Assembly (NCBI GenBank): GCA_963573385.1
Contig: CAUYLG010044492.1
Location: 1-64,000 of the forward strand
DNA length: 64,000 nt
Direction of reading: 5' to 3'
DNA from: Cacajao melanocephalus
Taxonomy: Eukaryota; Chordata; Mammalia; Primates; Pitheciidae
This document shows, one piece after another, positions 1 through 13,057 of the stretch. Each line of letters begins with the position of its first letter. Position 1 is the first letter of the stretch. A model generated the notes under the pieces. It made no database searches and had not been told where the DNA came from. It saw only the letters and a program-made list of their open reading frames with translations. A program made the translations under genes and the position numbers.

Positions 1-1835
1 CCTTCTTTCTTGAGTTGGATCCACTGTTGGTGGGACATGTCACCCTCTTTCTTGACATACTCCCTCATCGTGCTACTGCTCCAGCAGTAACTATAGAGTA
101 AATGTTTGAGGACTAGCATGTCTGAAAATGCCTTTAGCCTATCTTCACAAAACAGGCTTTTTAACCAATAGAACTACCAAAAAAAATGGGAAATGTGGTC
201 CATGAGTAAACCAACCACACCACTTGATGCTCACAACAAACTAAGTAAACGGCCTAATACAGAAATGGACGTTAGGATTTTTGCCATTATTCAAACTTAA
301 AACTGGACTCAGTTAAAGGCAAGCAACTATTATATTTTTCTTACCAAAAAAAAGCAGGGCATGTGATTTCAATCCTGAATACACTATTTATACCAGTAGC
401 TCTCAATGACTGCCATCAGACGATAGAAAATTGCTGCTAGAATCATATTCCCCTTTCTGCTTTATTCAACCATCCCCTCCCTGACTCCCAAATTGTGTAG
501 CTTCCCAAAACAAAGAAATGTTTATATTTGCCATATCAGTAGAACTCATATGTTTCTATTTTGCTTTAATTGAAAATAGGACAGATACATGAAATTTAAG
601 AATTTAATAAAAAGGAATAGAGTTAGTACATAATGGTACCAATAGACACTGAGAAGAATTTTGAAAAGCTAACAATGTAAGCATCCTGGAGCAAAACTAA
701 TACGAATCTATCTCGACCATGCTGTTTTGTGATTAGAAGTGGGACATTGTTCAACTTGAACTTCTGCCATTGGTAGAGAAAACTGGAATAGTTTGAGATA
801 GAATAACCTTGGCTGAAGTCTAAGTTTCTGTGGAATAAATTGTCAATGAGTGGATTCAGTTCTCATCCTCATCCTGAGGCTTTGATGAACAAAACTGATT
901 TGTCAGCACATGAGCTACTTGTTCTGTTTGACTTTCAAGTATATCACAAGTTTTTCTGTATTGCTTGGCAATGCTAGCAACTCTATATTTTTGCCAAGTT
1001 TTTGCCTTTTTAAAAAAATCTAGCACATTTGTTTTGTAAAAATAATTGCATTTTATTGTAGATCTAGCTACTTATTAGTTTCTGTCTCTCTGATATCCGA
1101 ATTATAGATGGGAGTGGAAGCCACAGCCTTAGAAGAAGGTGTCTTTTAGAGTAGATCAGCTCCTGGCTGAAATTTCTATTACAAGGGAATGAGATTAAGC
1201 CCACATTGAGTTTGTACTGAGATAACCTTGTCACTTCTCATTACCTAATTCTAAACAGTTATGAATAAGTGAAAGATCCCATCATCCTTCTTAGATTACG
1301 CCAATGTCAGAGAAATAAGCACAGTATCTAAACCAAATTGTGCCATTGTCACATTGCCTTCAGCAGTTAACAGATTCTATTTAAACAAGATTGATAAGCT
1401 ATTCTCAGATTTTCTGTGGGACCAAAAATAACCACTGAGTCTTCTTTGTTGTCAGATAGGTTGGAATCCGCTCTTCTAACTAATCTGAAGATATTTAAAA
1501 TTTTTATTGTCTCAGATGAAACTATGATTTTCTTAACTACACAGCACAGATGCTAACACTCCACACTGCAGCCCAGGGAGCCAAGGGAGTGGGATGATGG
1601 ACATACAGGCTGTAAAACAAGAGGCTGAAGCTTACATTGCAGTCAGAGCAGCTACAGCAACTCATGGCCATCCTCGATCAGCTCTGGGGATGTGTCTTTT
1701 AAAAATCCCCTTTTCAGCAGCATGTTCATTAGATATTCTAATCACTGAAAGTTATTTATTAGCTTGGAATATTGAGAATGATCATATAGCATCTAAAAAA
1801 CTATTTTTAACTAAGGCAGCAGTTTCTTAACATAC
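1..1835. other. Unique sequence, no gene recognised
   Basis: AT-rich DNA without a repeat family or exon that I can recognise. An ATG-started 78-codon frame lies at 1594-1830 (begins MMDIQAVKQEAEAY), but it shows no domain, no splice context and no similarity known to me. It is most likely a chance frame. Confidence 0.5.
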
Positions 1836-2125
1836 TAGATTGGGAGTCAACGAATTGTAGCCCATAAGCTAAATCTCAATGCCTATTTTGTAAGCCCATA
1901 AGCTCTGAGTAGTTTTTACATGTTTAAATGGTCATAAGAAAATCAAAAGAAGAATAGTGGTTTATGATAGATAAAATTATGTGAAATTCAAGTTTCAATG
2001 TTCGTAACTAAAGTTTTATTGCCACGTGGCCAGGCTCACTTGTTTACATATCCATGGCAGCTTTCAGGCTGCAAAGGTAGACGGTTCCAACCAAGTGACC
2101 GAACCAGTCTAGAAACAGAATAAAC
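1836..2125 (-). mobile_element. hAT-type nonautonomous DNA transposon remnant
   Basis: The stretch reading taagcccataagctctgag, then tttttacatgtttaaatgg, then taaagttttattgccacg follows the widespread mammalian MITE whose ends read CAGGGGTCAGCAAACT. The order of blocks puts it on the minus strand. The ends are eroded and no target duplication is clear. I recognise the family by its body but do not assign a subfamily name. Confidence 0.6.
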
Positions 2126-3094
2126 TTTCTGAGGTTGTCCCCATCCAAGCTTTGCCAAAAGACATCTGATCATCATTGTTCCTGTCTCTATGATGACCTG
2201 AGCTTCAGGTCCATTTCAGGTGATGGTTAATTAATTATAGGTGTCCATTTGTGTTCTGAAACTCAAAAAATGTTATTAGGTGTGGCCACCCTGGTGACCC
2301 ACACATCCTTGAGACAGAACTGTTGACTGGGGAGGAGGCAGTGCTGGCTATTCTCTTCAGAAAATGTCTTTAAACAATTTTTTCTTATAAACAAATCACT
2401 TTGTTATGGCCAGAAGAATAGTACATAAGATCAAAATTCATGTTTGCATCTTTATTTCAAGAAGTAATTACTTCTGACTCATGAATCTTTTCTCAGAGTT
2501 GCAGATGCATTTGTCACCAATATACATCTGCACAGTGGTTTGTAGTTTGCATAGGTGCTGATAATCATGGTCTGCTGATGACTCCACCAACGCGTTCAGC
2601 TAGTCTTCGGTTCATTTCCCAACTCGCCTAAAACCATGGACTAGTTTTCAGGGGAAGGAGCTGAGCAGAGATAGGCATATGTTTGGTTTATGAAACGCTA
2701 GCCCCTGCAAAGCTGCTCAGGGGTCTCCACGCTTGAGGTGTGGATGGCAAGAGCATGACACAGCAATTCATGAAAAAAAAATGCAAAACTAGGACATACC
2801 AACCCCTTTTCCTCCTGGTATTTTCCAGTGCTTGTTACTATCAGTATTTCTATGTACATGAACTCCAGTCCTTTTTATAATTTTCTAAACTTCAAATGAG
2901 AGACAAAACAATAATGAATCGTGCCAGAGACAGCATGACCCCCACCACTTACCCACACAGTGTGGACAGGCGCTCAGGGGCCTCTACGTGCCTCTGTTTG
3001 ATTATCCATGGTCAACAGTAAACAGCCTGACAAGGAAGCCCATTCCAGTTTGGTAGTTTTGTTGCCTTTAATTATTAGATTACCCTCCCCACCC
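2126..3094. other. Unique sequence
   Basis: No repeat, exon or RNA gene recognised. It contains ordinary mixed-composition DNA up to the microsatellite that follows. Confidence 0.5.
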
Positions 3095-3098
3095 CTGC

Positions 3099-3133
3099 CA
3101 CACACACACACACACACACACATACACACACTG

Positions 3134-3165
<32 letters not shown>

Positions 3166-3176
3166 GTCTCTCCTTG
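3099..3176. repeat. Compound microsatellite (CA)n-(TC)n
   Basis: A run of CA dinucleotides (about 3099-3130) passes directly into a CT/TC run (about 3132-3172). The short frames on both strands here are translations of the repeat and are not genes. Confidence 0.95.
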
Positions 3177-5740
3177 TATGTAACTTCACAGGTTTCCACT
3201 TCTGGACCCTGAAATGGCCCATAATTAAACATGATCCCTTGTCCACAGCATGCTACACTATCATATGTCAGACAATTACCTGTTTCTCTAAATTTCCACT
3301 TCCAACTTAAGCATTCCCCACTTCCTTCAGCTCTTCCCAGTAAAGAGCCCCTTTCAGCTCCGTCAGTGGTGGGTCTCCCTGCCTTTGAACACGTGCAGAC
3401 TTCACATGTAGTATGGGTGGTTTATATCACAACTCCCCGAAAAATAATCACGCTGAGGGTCCTTTAATACAGCATTCCATATTTTTCTTTACATACCTTC
3501 TCAGTGCCTATTTTCTTGCTAAAACACTAGAAATAAGCACAAAGACCAATAAAACTAGTGATTTTTGGCACAGAAGTTTTCCCATAAACTTTTTGCTAAT
3601 TTACAGAGAAACTTAAGACTTTGAACCCATTCTTTTACTATCTCATGAAAACATGGTACAAAGTATAATTCAAAGTAAAAGCAAAATTCTTATTTCTGAA
3701 ATATTTCGTCAAGGTTAGGTAAGTTTTATGAAAGACGATAGATTAAGTAAGTGAAATTGGCTCACAATTACTTAGTATTGAAGAGGCGAAGCCTGAAAAA
3801 ATTCAACAAATTGTGATGTTCTGATTTAGGATACCTTACTATTGAAGACTCTCCGGGATTAACACTAAACTGAATTTATTATGCATATTTATTTTTGGCT
3901 TGGAAAATGAGGACAAACAGCAATTCCTTCATTATTTCTGAACCAATCCCAATTTAGAAAGTGTTGTAAACATCACCGAGCTTAAAATACACATGGGAAA
4001 TAACAAGGTAATGTTTAGCCTGGATAATTTGAGTTAATAGTTCTAGAGACTAGCAATCCTGAGCGCAGTCGGTCAGCTGGGAGCTGCTGAGAAAGCCATC
4101 AGTGTTAGTGCTGGAAAAGCCTTTTAGATTACAAAACAGATACAGTTTGCAATAGGAGACAGGCAAATCCAGAGTGACTTCAGCTATAACCAAGGAATCA
4201 TCATACCCTGAGGTATAATCCTTCCGTCTGTCATACCAATGAAGCTGGAGAATTCTAAGTACAAAGAATGAACTCTGTGACATTCAGTGCACCTCAATGA
4301 CATGAATATATGATAAAATATGAGAGGATACAGGAAAGTATCAGAGAAAAAAAATAATTTTTTTCCAAAAGTATTTTAAACTAACAGGAATCTGTATGAA
4401 TACTCTAGCCTCATGCTTTATGTATGATGAAAAAAATAGTGAAGATATTTTGGGGATATGTTTATACAAATGCCTATTAAGTGAATCATTTAATTGCATG
4501 GAAATAATAGAGACAGATTCAGAGCATAAGTGATTTCAGTTCCTATCTCTAGATGTGAGGCTTCTATTTGGAAATAATAGAAATATGTCCATAGGAAAGA
4601 GGAAAAGGGATTGATTCAAAGACATACAGGCAGAATCAGTTTGAAATTCAGAAATGGTGACATATTGAGAATGTGTGTTGCAGGATATGTGGTTTTAGCA
4701 TCCTGCCTCATTTCAAATATATAGCAGCTTGTTCCCATTTCCTTCAACATCAAGAGGAGCAGAGTGCAAGACAGATGGCCCTAATGGCCGGCAATGCCAA
4801 TATTTGAAATTCCCTGCCCAACTGTAACAATAATGTCCTTTCAGATTTTAATAACACCTGTCACCCAGGGGACTCATGACCCTCCTCGAATTTCATTATA
4901 TGCAACGTTTCCATTGGGTTGGTTGTCTGTTATGTTATTCTCTGCCCAGGAAGGATCATTTTAGGGGTTTGTAAATTGGCTAATGTTATGATTCAGATTG
5001 GTTAATATATTTTTAAGTCTGGTATAATAATTGGACTCACAATTTCCTACACATTGGTTTACAGTGTACCTGATTACTATGTTAATTTTCATGGAACTGT
5101 ACCTTGGCAATTAACGTGTTTGGAGAAGATGAAATGTAAATGTGTGTTACCTGTCAAACATAAGCAAAAGGTAGTTTCTTCTGAACATATTTACTCCTTC
5201 TCGTGTATCTTCTTGCATTTGAGAGACAAAGGAAATGAGGACTACCTAGATTACTCGCCTGGGATATTTAGTAAGATTGCGGGACCATGGATTCACTGAA
5301 CAGAAACGTTACTATTGAAACTTAGAACGAGCAACGCAGTCTCCCCAGCACTGTGTGCTTTTGCCAAGTGTACTTTTCCCATTCTCCTGTCGCCTTCTAC
5401 TATCTACCTCACTCTCACTCCAAAGATCCCAGGGTGGATTCCTTTCCACTTTCAGGAGAGTATGTTGTTGGACTAATGGCAAAATGAACATCTGTCTACA
5501 TTCCACTGACACAATAAATTTCAAGTTTTCACCGCCTTAAATATTAATGTGTGTGTATATGAATTATCTAGGAAGTATTCAACCAACTGATCAAATCAGC
5601 CATTTCACTGAAAATGTAAAAGGTGACTCCCAGTCTTTGATGGATTTTGTCACTTTTCCACATCCAACTTGGTGAGTGAAGCGTGTTGGTGACAGGGTTG
5701 CTGGCAGCTTAGACTGGATTTATTTTTCCTAACAGTTCAA
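3177..5740. other. Unique sequence, 2.5 kb
   Basis: No interspersed repeat, coding exon or structured RNA recognised. Frames in this stretch are all under about 82 codons and have no recognisable domain. Parts could be conserved noncoding sequence, but one genome alone cannot show that. Confidence 0.45.
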
Positions 5741-5744
5741 CAAT

Positions 5745-5955
5745 AACAGGAGCAGCAATAACAATAGCTAACATTTACCCAGTGGTTTTCCTGTGCCAGC
5801 TCTGGGATCAGCACTCTGCACACTTCAGTGGATGGAAATCCTATGAAGCAGGCCCTATCACCACCCCATTTTAGAGATGATGAGGCAGAGGCCTAGAGAA
5901 GCTAAGAAACATACCCAAACCATACAGGCAGGTGGTGGAGGAGCCAGCAGAGCTT
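5745..5955 (-). mobile_element. MIR SINE
   Basis: The sequence includes the MIR-type blocks acaatagctaacatttaccc, a tgtgccagctctgggatca-like core and ccccattttagagatgatgag, ending near the gcaggtggtggaggagccag region. Divergence is high, as expected for this mammal-wide SINE. The block order (ataatagctaacattta first, 'ggtggagccagg' last) corresponds to the reverse complement of the usual MIR consensus. Confidence 0.7.
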
Positions 5956-6029
5956 TTAACCCCTCTGCTAAAACAACCACAGAAAACATTCACCCAGGCC
6001 CCTCTTTATTTATCATTACATTTTGTGGG

Positions 6030-6230
6030 AGCTCTATATGCAGAATTGGCTGCATAATTTGCAGTGCCCAGTCAAAATGAAATGGGGGGCCCCTGTCCAA
6101 AACTTATGGAGAATTTTCTGACAGTGATAGCAGAGCATTAAGTTAAGCGTGGAGTGCTTCTAAGCATGCCCTATGCAACAGCCTAGGTCTCTCTCCCCCA
6201 TGTAGTCAGCTCTGCCCAGAGGCTTCAGTT
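6030..6230. repeat. Old interspersed repeat, family unassigned
   Basis: The blocks cataatttgcagtgcccagt, ggggggcccctgtccaaaac and agcagagcattaagttaag match a common mammalian repeat I have seen in many loci but cannot name with confidence. It has no coding capacity. Confidence 0.4.
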
Positions 6231-7481
6231 TCTTCAGCTAGAAGATGAAGATGACCTAGGGTAGGACCTCTCCCATTCACTGATTTTATGGTGGTGAGCA
6301 CTTTCTTAACTGCCCCCATACCTGTCATTAACTGAGGAGAAAAGAGAGTCTGCATTTCCTGAATCAACAGCTACTTCAACTGGTTTTATTCATTTAGATA
6401 ATATTTGGCTTCACAGGTAAGTTATAGCTTTTATCCCTATGCAACCTTGAAATTACCTTGGTTGATCCTTTTTCTCTGTGTGCACACTCACAAACATAAT
6501 CACTTTTCTCAGTGTAGATTGCCATTATCAAAATGAATCTGCGGCTTCTTTCCCTAAGTATGAAGACGTGCACCTTCCTAAGGAGTGTGACAGTAAAAAG
6601 TCTCTAGTGCTGGCAGATACCCACAACATGAAGCCCACAGATCCTTTGTTCCAGAGCTTTCAACAGTCCATCCTTTTCAGGAACATTAGTGACAGGGAAC
6701 TGATAGTTGTATATTTTGAGAGGTGCATAATGTTTCTCATGAAAAATGTCTGTTTATATTGAAAGGTACAGTTGGTGCCTGACATCTAATTTGAACCTCA
6801 CATCCAGAAAGTTAGAAGTGAAAATTGCCCCATACTTTTCACTTTCCATGCCATTTCATAGAATCATGAATTCTGCATCTGTCCTTTTAAACTCAGATTC
6901 CAGGAAGTATAACCCTAAGCACTTAAGACCCAGCTTGATTGCTCCTGTCTTCAGTACTACAAATAAGAAACTTCACCTGCCTTATAAGGGTGTGTTTCTT
7001 TAGGCTTGGATTTTCTTAGATAATTTATATGCCAAATAGCCTTTAAACAATGTTATATGTTGTATTCTGTCAAAGTAAAAAAAAAATTAGTATTTTTCCA
7101 ATCTTTCCTTTACCTGTCTCTACAATAGTAGAATGCTAAATTGGGTTCTTGCCTGTGGATATGTTTAATCCTCATACTTATATGAACCTCTCCTCATATT
7201 TATCCTGTTCCTAAAATTTCACTTACGGAATTACAAAAGTAGCTAATTTTACTTGACAAACTTCAAGATATTTCAAAGACTCAACTGAAAATTAATTCCA
7301 CAAAAGAAGATGTTTAAACAACATACAAAACTCCCAAGTTAATTTAACCTTGAGCTATTTTTGTAATGAAAAGAACAGATGAAATCTGTTCACCTTGATA
7401 ATATAAAGGACAAATTTCAGCCTAATATTGACAGAAGCTAACATTTTTAAAAGCAGAAACATATCTTTATTGCTGGCTGTA
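6231..7481. other. Unique sequence
   Basis: No recognised repeat or gene. A 94-codon frame at 6478-6762 and an 85-codon frame at 6746-7003 have no domain and no splice-site context that would support an exon. Confidence 0.45.
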
Positions 7482-7800
7482 TGTCTTATACCACTGGTGG
7501 TGCTGTAACAGAATATCTGAGACTGGTTAATTTACAAAAAACAGAAATTTATTTCTCACAGTTCTAGAGGCTGGCAAGATCAAGATGATGGCATCTTGTC
7601 AGGACCTTCTTGCTACAACCTCACATAACAGAAGGTGAAATGACTGAACTTGCACTCTTATAATGGTATTATTCCCACTTGGAAGAATGAAGGCCCTCAT
7701 GGCCTAATTTTCTCCCAAAGGTCTCGTCTCTCAGCACTACCACAATGGCAATACAATTTCAGCATGAGTTTTAGGTGAAACAAACGTTCAAACTACAGCA
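7482..7800 (-). mobile_element. MLT1A-like solo LTR (MaLR)
   Basis: This reads as the reverse complement of an MLT1A-type LTR. It starts tgtctta, continues with aatttatttctcacagttct and gaggctggcaagatcaagat, and ends caaactacagca. The flanking five bases are ctgta (7477-7481) and ctgtg (7801-7805), a 4/5 match compatible with a decayed LTR target duplication. No internal region is attached, so it is a solo LTR. Confidence 0.8.
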
Positions 7801-7924
7801 CTGTGGCATTCACTATCCAAGATGAGCTCCAGCTGGTCTTCAGAACACTTTTCTGTGATCCACATCCTCCTGCTGAGTGTGGGCTAGATTTATTGATGTC
7901 TTCCTAATACTAGAATAAGACACA

Positions 7925-8277
7925 GGTGAGTGTGACTCAGAGACTAGGTGGTACATGGCAGAGTGTACTTCCTCTCTCTCTCACCTTACTTGCTGTGGAA
8001 GCCGGTGACCATCTTGCTGCACACTCTGGAAGACTCTGGTGAGGCTCCCACAGCAAGAACAGAGATCTCCAGGCAAAGCAGGAGAGGAACAAAAGCCTCC
8101 TCACACCATGTTAGGAGTTTACAAGCAAATCCTTCAGCCCAGTTGAGCCATGAGATAACTGCAGCCTCCTGAGCGATTTCCAGCCCTCAGATAATCTGTA
8201 AGATAATAAATGTTGGTTGTTTTAAACTCCTCAGTAACAGGGCTAATTTGTTACATATCAGTAGCTCACTAATACAC
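7925..8277 (+). mobile_element. MLT1-family LTR (MaLR), older subfamily
   Basis: Blocks typical of MLT1C/D-like LTRs appear in order: a tctctctctcaccttactt segment, an ag-rich centre, agataataaatgttggttgt (the polyadenylation signal region), and a 3' end ggctaatttgttacatatca...ctaatacac. It lies just downstream of the minus-strand MLT1A-like LTR and is an independent insertion. Confidence 0.7.
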
Positions 8278-8597
8278 TGGGCTCAAAATGATTATAAACA
8301 GAAACTAAAGAGAGTAACATCATAGCCACATATAAATACCACAACCAACACTTTTATTTTATGTTCCTTATTAAGGATGGTTATTTTTATTATTAGAAAG
8401 TATATAAATCAAGAATAAACAAATTGACATAGAGATAATTAGATATATGACTTACATATAATTTTCTTCATTATATTAAAAGTCATCTGTCAGGATTTTA
8501 AGGTCTTTTTAAAATCTGGCCCTGTTTAACCTTATTTTCTACCACTTTTTGGCAGAATCTAGGGTCTAGCCTGGCTTCATTCTATACCAGGAAGACA
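8278..8597. other. Unique AT-rich sequence
   Basis: No repeat family or gene recognised. Confidence 0.4.
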
Positions 8598-8925
8598 GTA
8601 CGGTCGTCCCCCTTCTCCACAGAGGATAACTTCCAAGATTGACAGTAGATGCCTGGAACTTCAGATAGTACTGAGTCCTATGTGTACTCTATTTTTCCTA
8701 TGCATACATACTTACAATGATGTTTAATTTGTAAAGTAGGGACGGGAAGAAATGAATGACAACAGCTAATGATAAAATAGAACAACTGTAACAGTAGACT
8801 GTGGCAAAAGTTACTTGACTGTGGTCTCTCTCTCTCTCTCTTTCTAAATATCTTATTGTACTCAACCATGGGTTACTGACACCCCAGCAAGGGAAATCAC
8901 GGATAAGGAAGGACTACTCTTTGTG
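8598..8925. mobile_element. Tigger-like (pogo-type) MITE
   Basis: The left end tacggtcgtcccccttctcc and the right end gggaaatcacggataaggaaggactact are near inverted repeats of the type seen in Tigger-derived MITEs (consensus ends in cagtcgtccctc / ggagggacgactg). The middle carries the usual AT-rich filler and a short TC run at 8826-8842. Confidence 0.65.
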
Positions 8926-9317
8926 ATATAATGTTCCCACTTCTTCATTTCCCTGGTATAAAAATTTAATTCTCCTTTAAGGCACTGTTCTGATGTCATC
9001 TTGCCTACCTTAGTTGGGGCTCCCTTCTTTTGACTGAATTACCAAATATTGTACTTGTTTCAAATCTGGGTTTATATGCCATTTATTTAATATATGTGTT
9101 GCTTCCTTTTTAAGATGATGAATTTCTAGAATACACAGATTCCAAGACCAGCTAGCTCAGCACTGAATATATTTTGTTGACATGATGAAATTCTGGTGAA
9201 TTGATAGACGCATTATGATCAACAATAAAGTTATACCATATAGTGTATAATAATTTATCAACAGCTTTTGCAAACACTATCTAATTTAATTCTCAAAGAA
9301 ATTAATTCATCTCAGAC
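8926..9317. other. Unique AT-rich sequence
   Basis: No repeat or gene recognised. Confidence 0.4.
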
Positions 9318-9720
9318 ATTGTTATAAACTAAATTGGGTTCCCCCAATTCATATAGTGAAGCCCTAACCCCCAGTACCTCAGAATGTGACTGAACTGTAT
9401 TTGGAAATAGGATCTCCATAGTATCTTTAGAAAGATAATAAAGTTAAGATGAGCTCATATAGTGGGCTCTGATCCAATATGACCGGTTTCCTTTTAATAA
9501 GAGGAGATCAGGAGACAGACGTACACAGAGAAAGACCAGGTGAGGACCCACCAAGAAAGCAGCCATCTGCAAGCCAAAGGAAGAGGCCTCAGAGAAACAA
9601 ACGCTGTCGGCATCTCGATCTCAGGTTCCAGCCTCCAGAACTGTGAGACCATAAATTTCAGTTGTTTAAGCCCCCTGGTTTGTGGCACTTTGCTGTGGTA
9701 GCCCTAGCAACCTGATCTAT
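9318..9720 (+). mobile_element. MLT1-family LTR (MaLR)
   Basis: The order is ttataaactaaattgggttc, gaagccctaacccccagtac, ctgtatttggaaataggatc, gaggacccaccaagaaagca, ccagcctccagaactgtgag, and a 3' part gtttaagccccctggtttgt. This is the layout of an MLT1B/C-type LTR on the plus strand. No internal sequence follows. Confidence 0.8.
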
Positions 9721-10095
9721 ATTGCCATAGAGATGAGGTAGTGGGGTCGAGGGCCTCATTCTTGATGAGCTGGGACTGGAGTCTGTGGCTCTAACCCATT
9801 GTACAGGCCTCTGGCAACCGCAGTATGTTGCTCTTTCCAAAGGGAAGCTTTTTGAATATTTTTTTCTTTGTTTTATGGTCTTGACTTTATGTTAAACAGT
9901 TTCGCCGGTAAATCTTTTAACATAGTTAATCAAGTCAGGTAGGGCCAAGCATAAAACCTTATTAACTGCTTTGTTCATAATGAACGAATAAGATTTAAGA
10001 TAAGCACATTCTGGAGTGTTTTGGTTATCTCTAAGGACAGTATGGGTAAAAATGTATCCTCTGTGTGCACGTTTTTCATATAGAAAATGTACACA

Positions 10096-10391
<296 letters not shown>

Positions 10392-10459
10392 GTATACGCA
10401 TAACATGATTCACCGTCTCAAAAAAAAATAAAGAAATGTACAGGTAACATGATTCACCT
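10392..10459 (+). repeat. Tandem duplication of Alu tail plus flank
   Basis: The block taacatgattcacc occurs at 10401-10414 and again at 10446-10459. Each copy is preceded by an Alu-tail-like segment (tctaaaaaaaaagaaa and gtctcaaaaaaaaataaag). The simplest reading is a roughly 45-bp tandem duplication across the 3' boundary of the Alu after it inserted. Confidence 0.7.
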
Positions 10460-11019
10460 CACATCTTCCACTTTGCTCCTTATTGCTACTCATCATTATT
10501 CTCACATGGATTTATAAGAAATAATTGTATTTGGAACATTAAGAAGATAGTGAGGTTCTGAGAAATGAAATGACATGGTGTGTGGCATTTGCTTCAATGT
10601 GGGGAGGTGGATGAATTAATGCTCAAATTGAATGATGAATATAGCCATTTCAAAATGTCCAAGTGTTAAAATTATATTGTAGAAATGAGAATGTATTTAA
10701 AATTCAAGAAAACTTTCAAATAAAGTACTTTGAAATAATGATGAAGCATGTATTTATTGGAAGCACAACCTAGCTTGGATATGACTAAATGAGCTCATTA
10801 CCTGTAAATCAGCAGCAGTGTCTGATTTAAAGACCACAGCCCCCTCTTCATCTCCCTCTTGTCTTCAAAACTCTTTGGACTTCCCGTTTCACACCTTGAA
10901 CACCAGGAATACAAACGTCTGGCAGTCTCATAGTTGTTTATCGGCAAAATGCAGCAGTGTTCTCTATGGTCCACTACTGAAATAGATGAAGTGGAGTGGG
11001 GAGTAAGAATTCCTCCCTA
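10460..11019. other. Unique sequence
   Basis: No recognised repeat or gene. Confidence 0.4.
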
Positions 11020-11021
11020 AC

Positions 11022-11087
11022 AGCGAAACTCTGTCTCAAGAAGAAAAGAAAAGAAAAAAAGAAAAGAAAAGAAAAGAAAAGAAAAGA
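11022..11087 (+). mobile_element. Very short 5'-truncated Alu with (AAAAG)n tail
   Basis: Only the Alu 3' end (agcgaaactctgtctcaag) is present, followed by an AAAAG-rich tail. The flanks ttcctccctaac (about 11010) and ttgctccctagc (about 11089) look like a target duplication, so this is a truncated insertion and not a remnant of deletion. Confidence 0.7.
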
Positions 11088-12222
11088 GTTGCTCCCTAGC
11101 TGCACTCAGTTCTTGGTATTCCATTTGACCAAAGAGAGGGGCCCATGCCAAGTCTTCTCAACCTAGATGTGACTAAATTGTTGGCTTCTTCTGGACACCT
11201 CCATCAGGCTACCCAGAGGGCTAAAGGTATCACCATTTGAAGGTACATGTGCAATTCATTTACAGAACAGTCCTTTTAAAGTTTCTCACTAGCTATACGA
11301 ATAAAAACTGATCTAGGAAGAGTCAATGCAAATTTTTACGATCTCAATTTACTATCCCCTTGTCAAAGGAAAACTACACTTTACTGATAGACCATTGTGA
11401 AGCCTCTGCGTCCATGGCACCCTCAAATATTTCATCTAAGCTGCCATAACCACCTTTTCTCCACCTTGTGGTGCACCTGGATCCACTCAAAGGCTGACAT
11501 TCAGAATCCTCCGACGGGCACACCCTCCCATCTGGCTGATACCTTGTGCCAAGGCTTGTCCACCTGGTCATGTTCCTGTCTCAACCTACCCCCCGCCTTT
11601 GGACTTGAGTCTTGGTGTACCTCTTCCTTCCTATAGCCATGGCCCTGTCCTGGATGTGTTGTTAATTCTGCTGTCCATTCCCTCTCCTATCAGCTTCCAT
11701 TTGTTAATAATCTTTTAGACTCTTCAGGCTTCAGCAGAAGGTTTGGAAACATCACTGATAGGACTGTTTCTTATATTGATGGCAGGACCAGTAAAGGCAG
11801 GGTAAAAGGAAAGCAAAACCAAAGTCAGTTCCTCAGAGACAATGTCCAAACCAACTGTCAAAATAAAAAGGTACATATGGAGAAAAACAGATCTAAGGAC
11901 ACAGAGAAGCGGAAACCAAGAGAGAGAGTTGGAATAGAGAGCCACGGGACTGCGAAGTGCAGGAGGGGGGCGGGTTACTGTTAAATAGGAGAGTAGCCTG
12001 CGACTTGAAGAGGGTTGGTTAACAGCCTCTGGCACTGACTTCCAAGTGACCCTGGGACATTTGCAGCACAATAGGGAAGGGTCTCCTCTGTTTCAAAGGC
12101 TAAGAAAGGGGCAGGCAATTTCCTGCTACTTGACCTACAACTTAAGGAGAACTAAAACTGTTGTTATTCCTGCACCTTGAGAGCAGACGTTTTTCTTCCT
12201 GTTTCCAGCTTGCAAAGAATAT
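11088..12222. other. Unique sequence
   Basis: Frames of 79 codons (11397-11636, plus) and 115 codons (11724-12071, minus) occur here without a recognisable domain. I see no exon or repeat that I can name. Confidence 0.4.
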
Positions 12223-12360
12223 CCTTTTTTTTCATTCACTCATAAATTCATTTATTTACCAAAAATCTATTAAACAGATAATAAATGACAGCCACTTAGG
12301 CTTCAGTGGTGACTTGGATAAAGTCTGTGTCTTTAAAGAGTTTCCAATCTAGTGAGATGT
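12223..12360 (-). mobile_element. L2 3'-end fragment
   Basis: A ttcattcactcataaattca start followed by tttaaagagtttccaatctagtgag is the reverse complement of the L2 3' end (usual form: gagcttacattctag ... aataaatatttgttgaatga). Confidence 0.6.
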
Positions 12361-12474
12361 AAAAGGAGATTCACAATTTCCATGAAAAATAATTTACTGA
12401 GAAATTATGCTGAACTTGAGATAAATTGATGAGAGAAAAATCTTTGCACTAAAGGCATTCTTAGCTGTATCATT

Positions 12475-12830
12475 TATCTATGCCACAATAATTGCTGAGT
12501 AATAATCGACTCTGAAACTTAATGACTTTAATTAGTACACATTTAGCTCATGAGCCTGTAGGTTGGTGGTTTAGACTGGTTGCAGCTGGTGGTACTTCTG
12601 ACCTCAGCTTGTCTTGCTCACATCTGTGGCTGATCCAAGGTGGCCTTATTTGGATTGACTCCACATGTCCCTTATTCTCCAGCAATCTAGCCTGGGCACG
12701 TAGCCTGCCATGGTGATAGCAGAAGTGAGGAAGATTCAACACACTGTGCTTTTCAAACCTCTGTTTGCACCACTTTGCTAAACACCATCAGCCAAGACAC
12801 GTGGCCAAGGCAAGAGTGAGAGTGGGAGGA
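12475..12830. repeat. Ancient interspersed repeat, family unassigned
   Basis: The order resembles a common mammalian element of LTR or DNA type: a ttatctatgccacaataatt start, aatgactttaattagtacac, gatccaaggtggcctta, ctccagcaatctagcctggg and gccaaggcaagagtgagagt. I do not name it. No coding content. Confidence 0.4.
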
Positions 12831-13057
12831 CCCTACAAAGTTATATAGAAAAGGGTAGGGAATTGGGCTGTTAAAGCAACCGGTATACCCCCCCACCCTG
12901 GGAGACAGCAGGCTTTCTTCTTTCTCCCCTCCACCCTGGGAGACTCTGTCTTCCTTCTCTTATCAGCTCCCAGAATGAAGAGGCGTTTTCATTTACACTG
13001 TCAATGAATAGGATACTTTGAGATTTCCCAACAAAACAGATAACAGGTGTAGAAACC

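Noticed and set aside
3099..3176. CRISPR-like or regulatory repeat array
   Set aside because: Simple dinucleotide microsatellite. No repeat-spacer structure occurs anywhere in the window.
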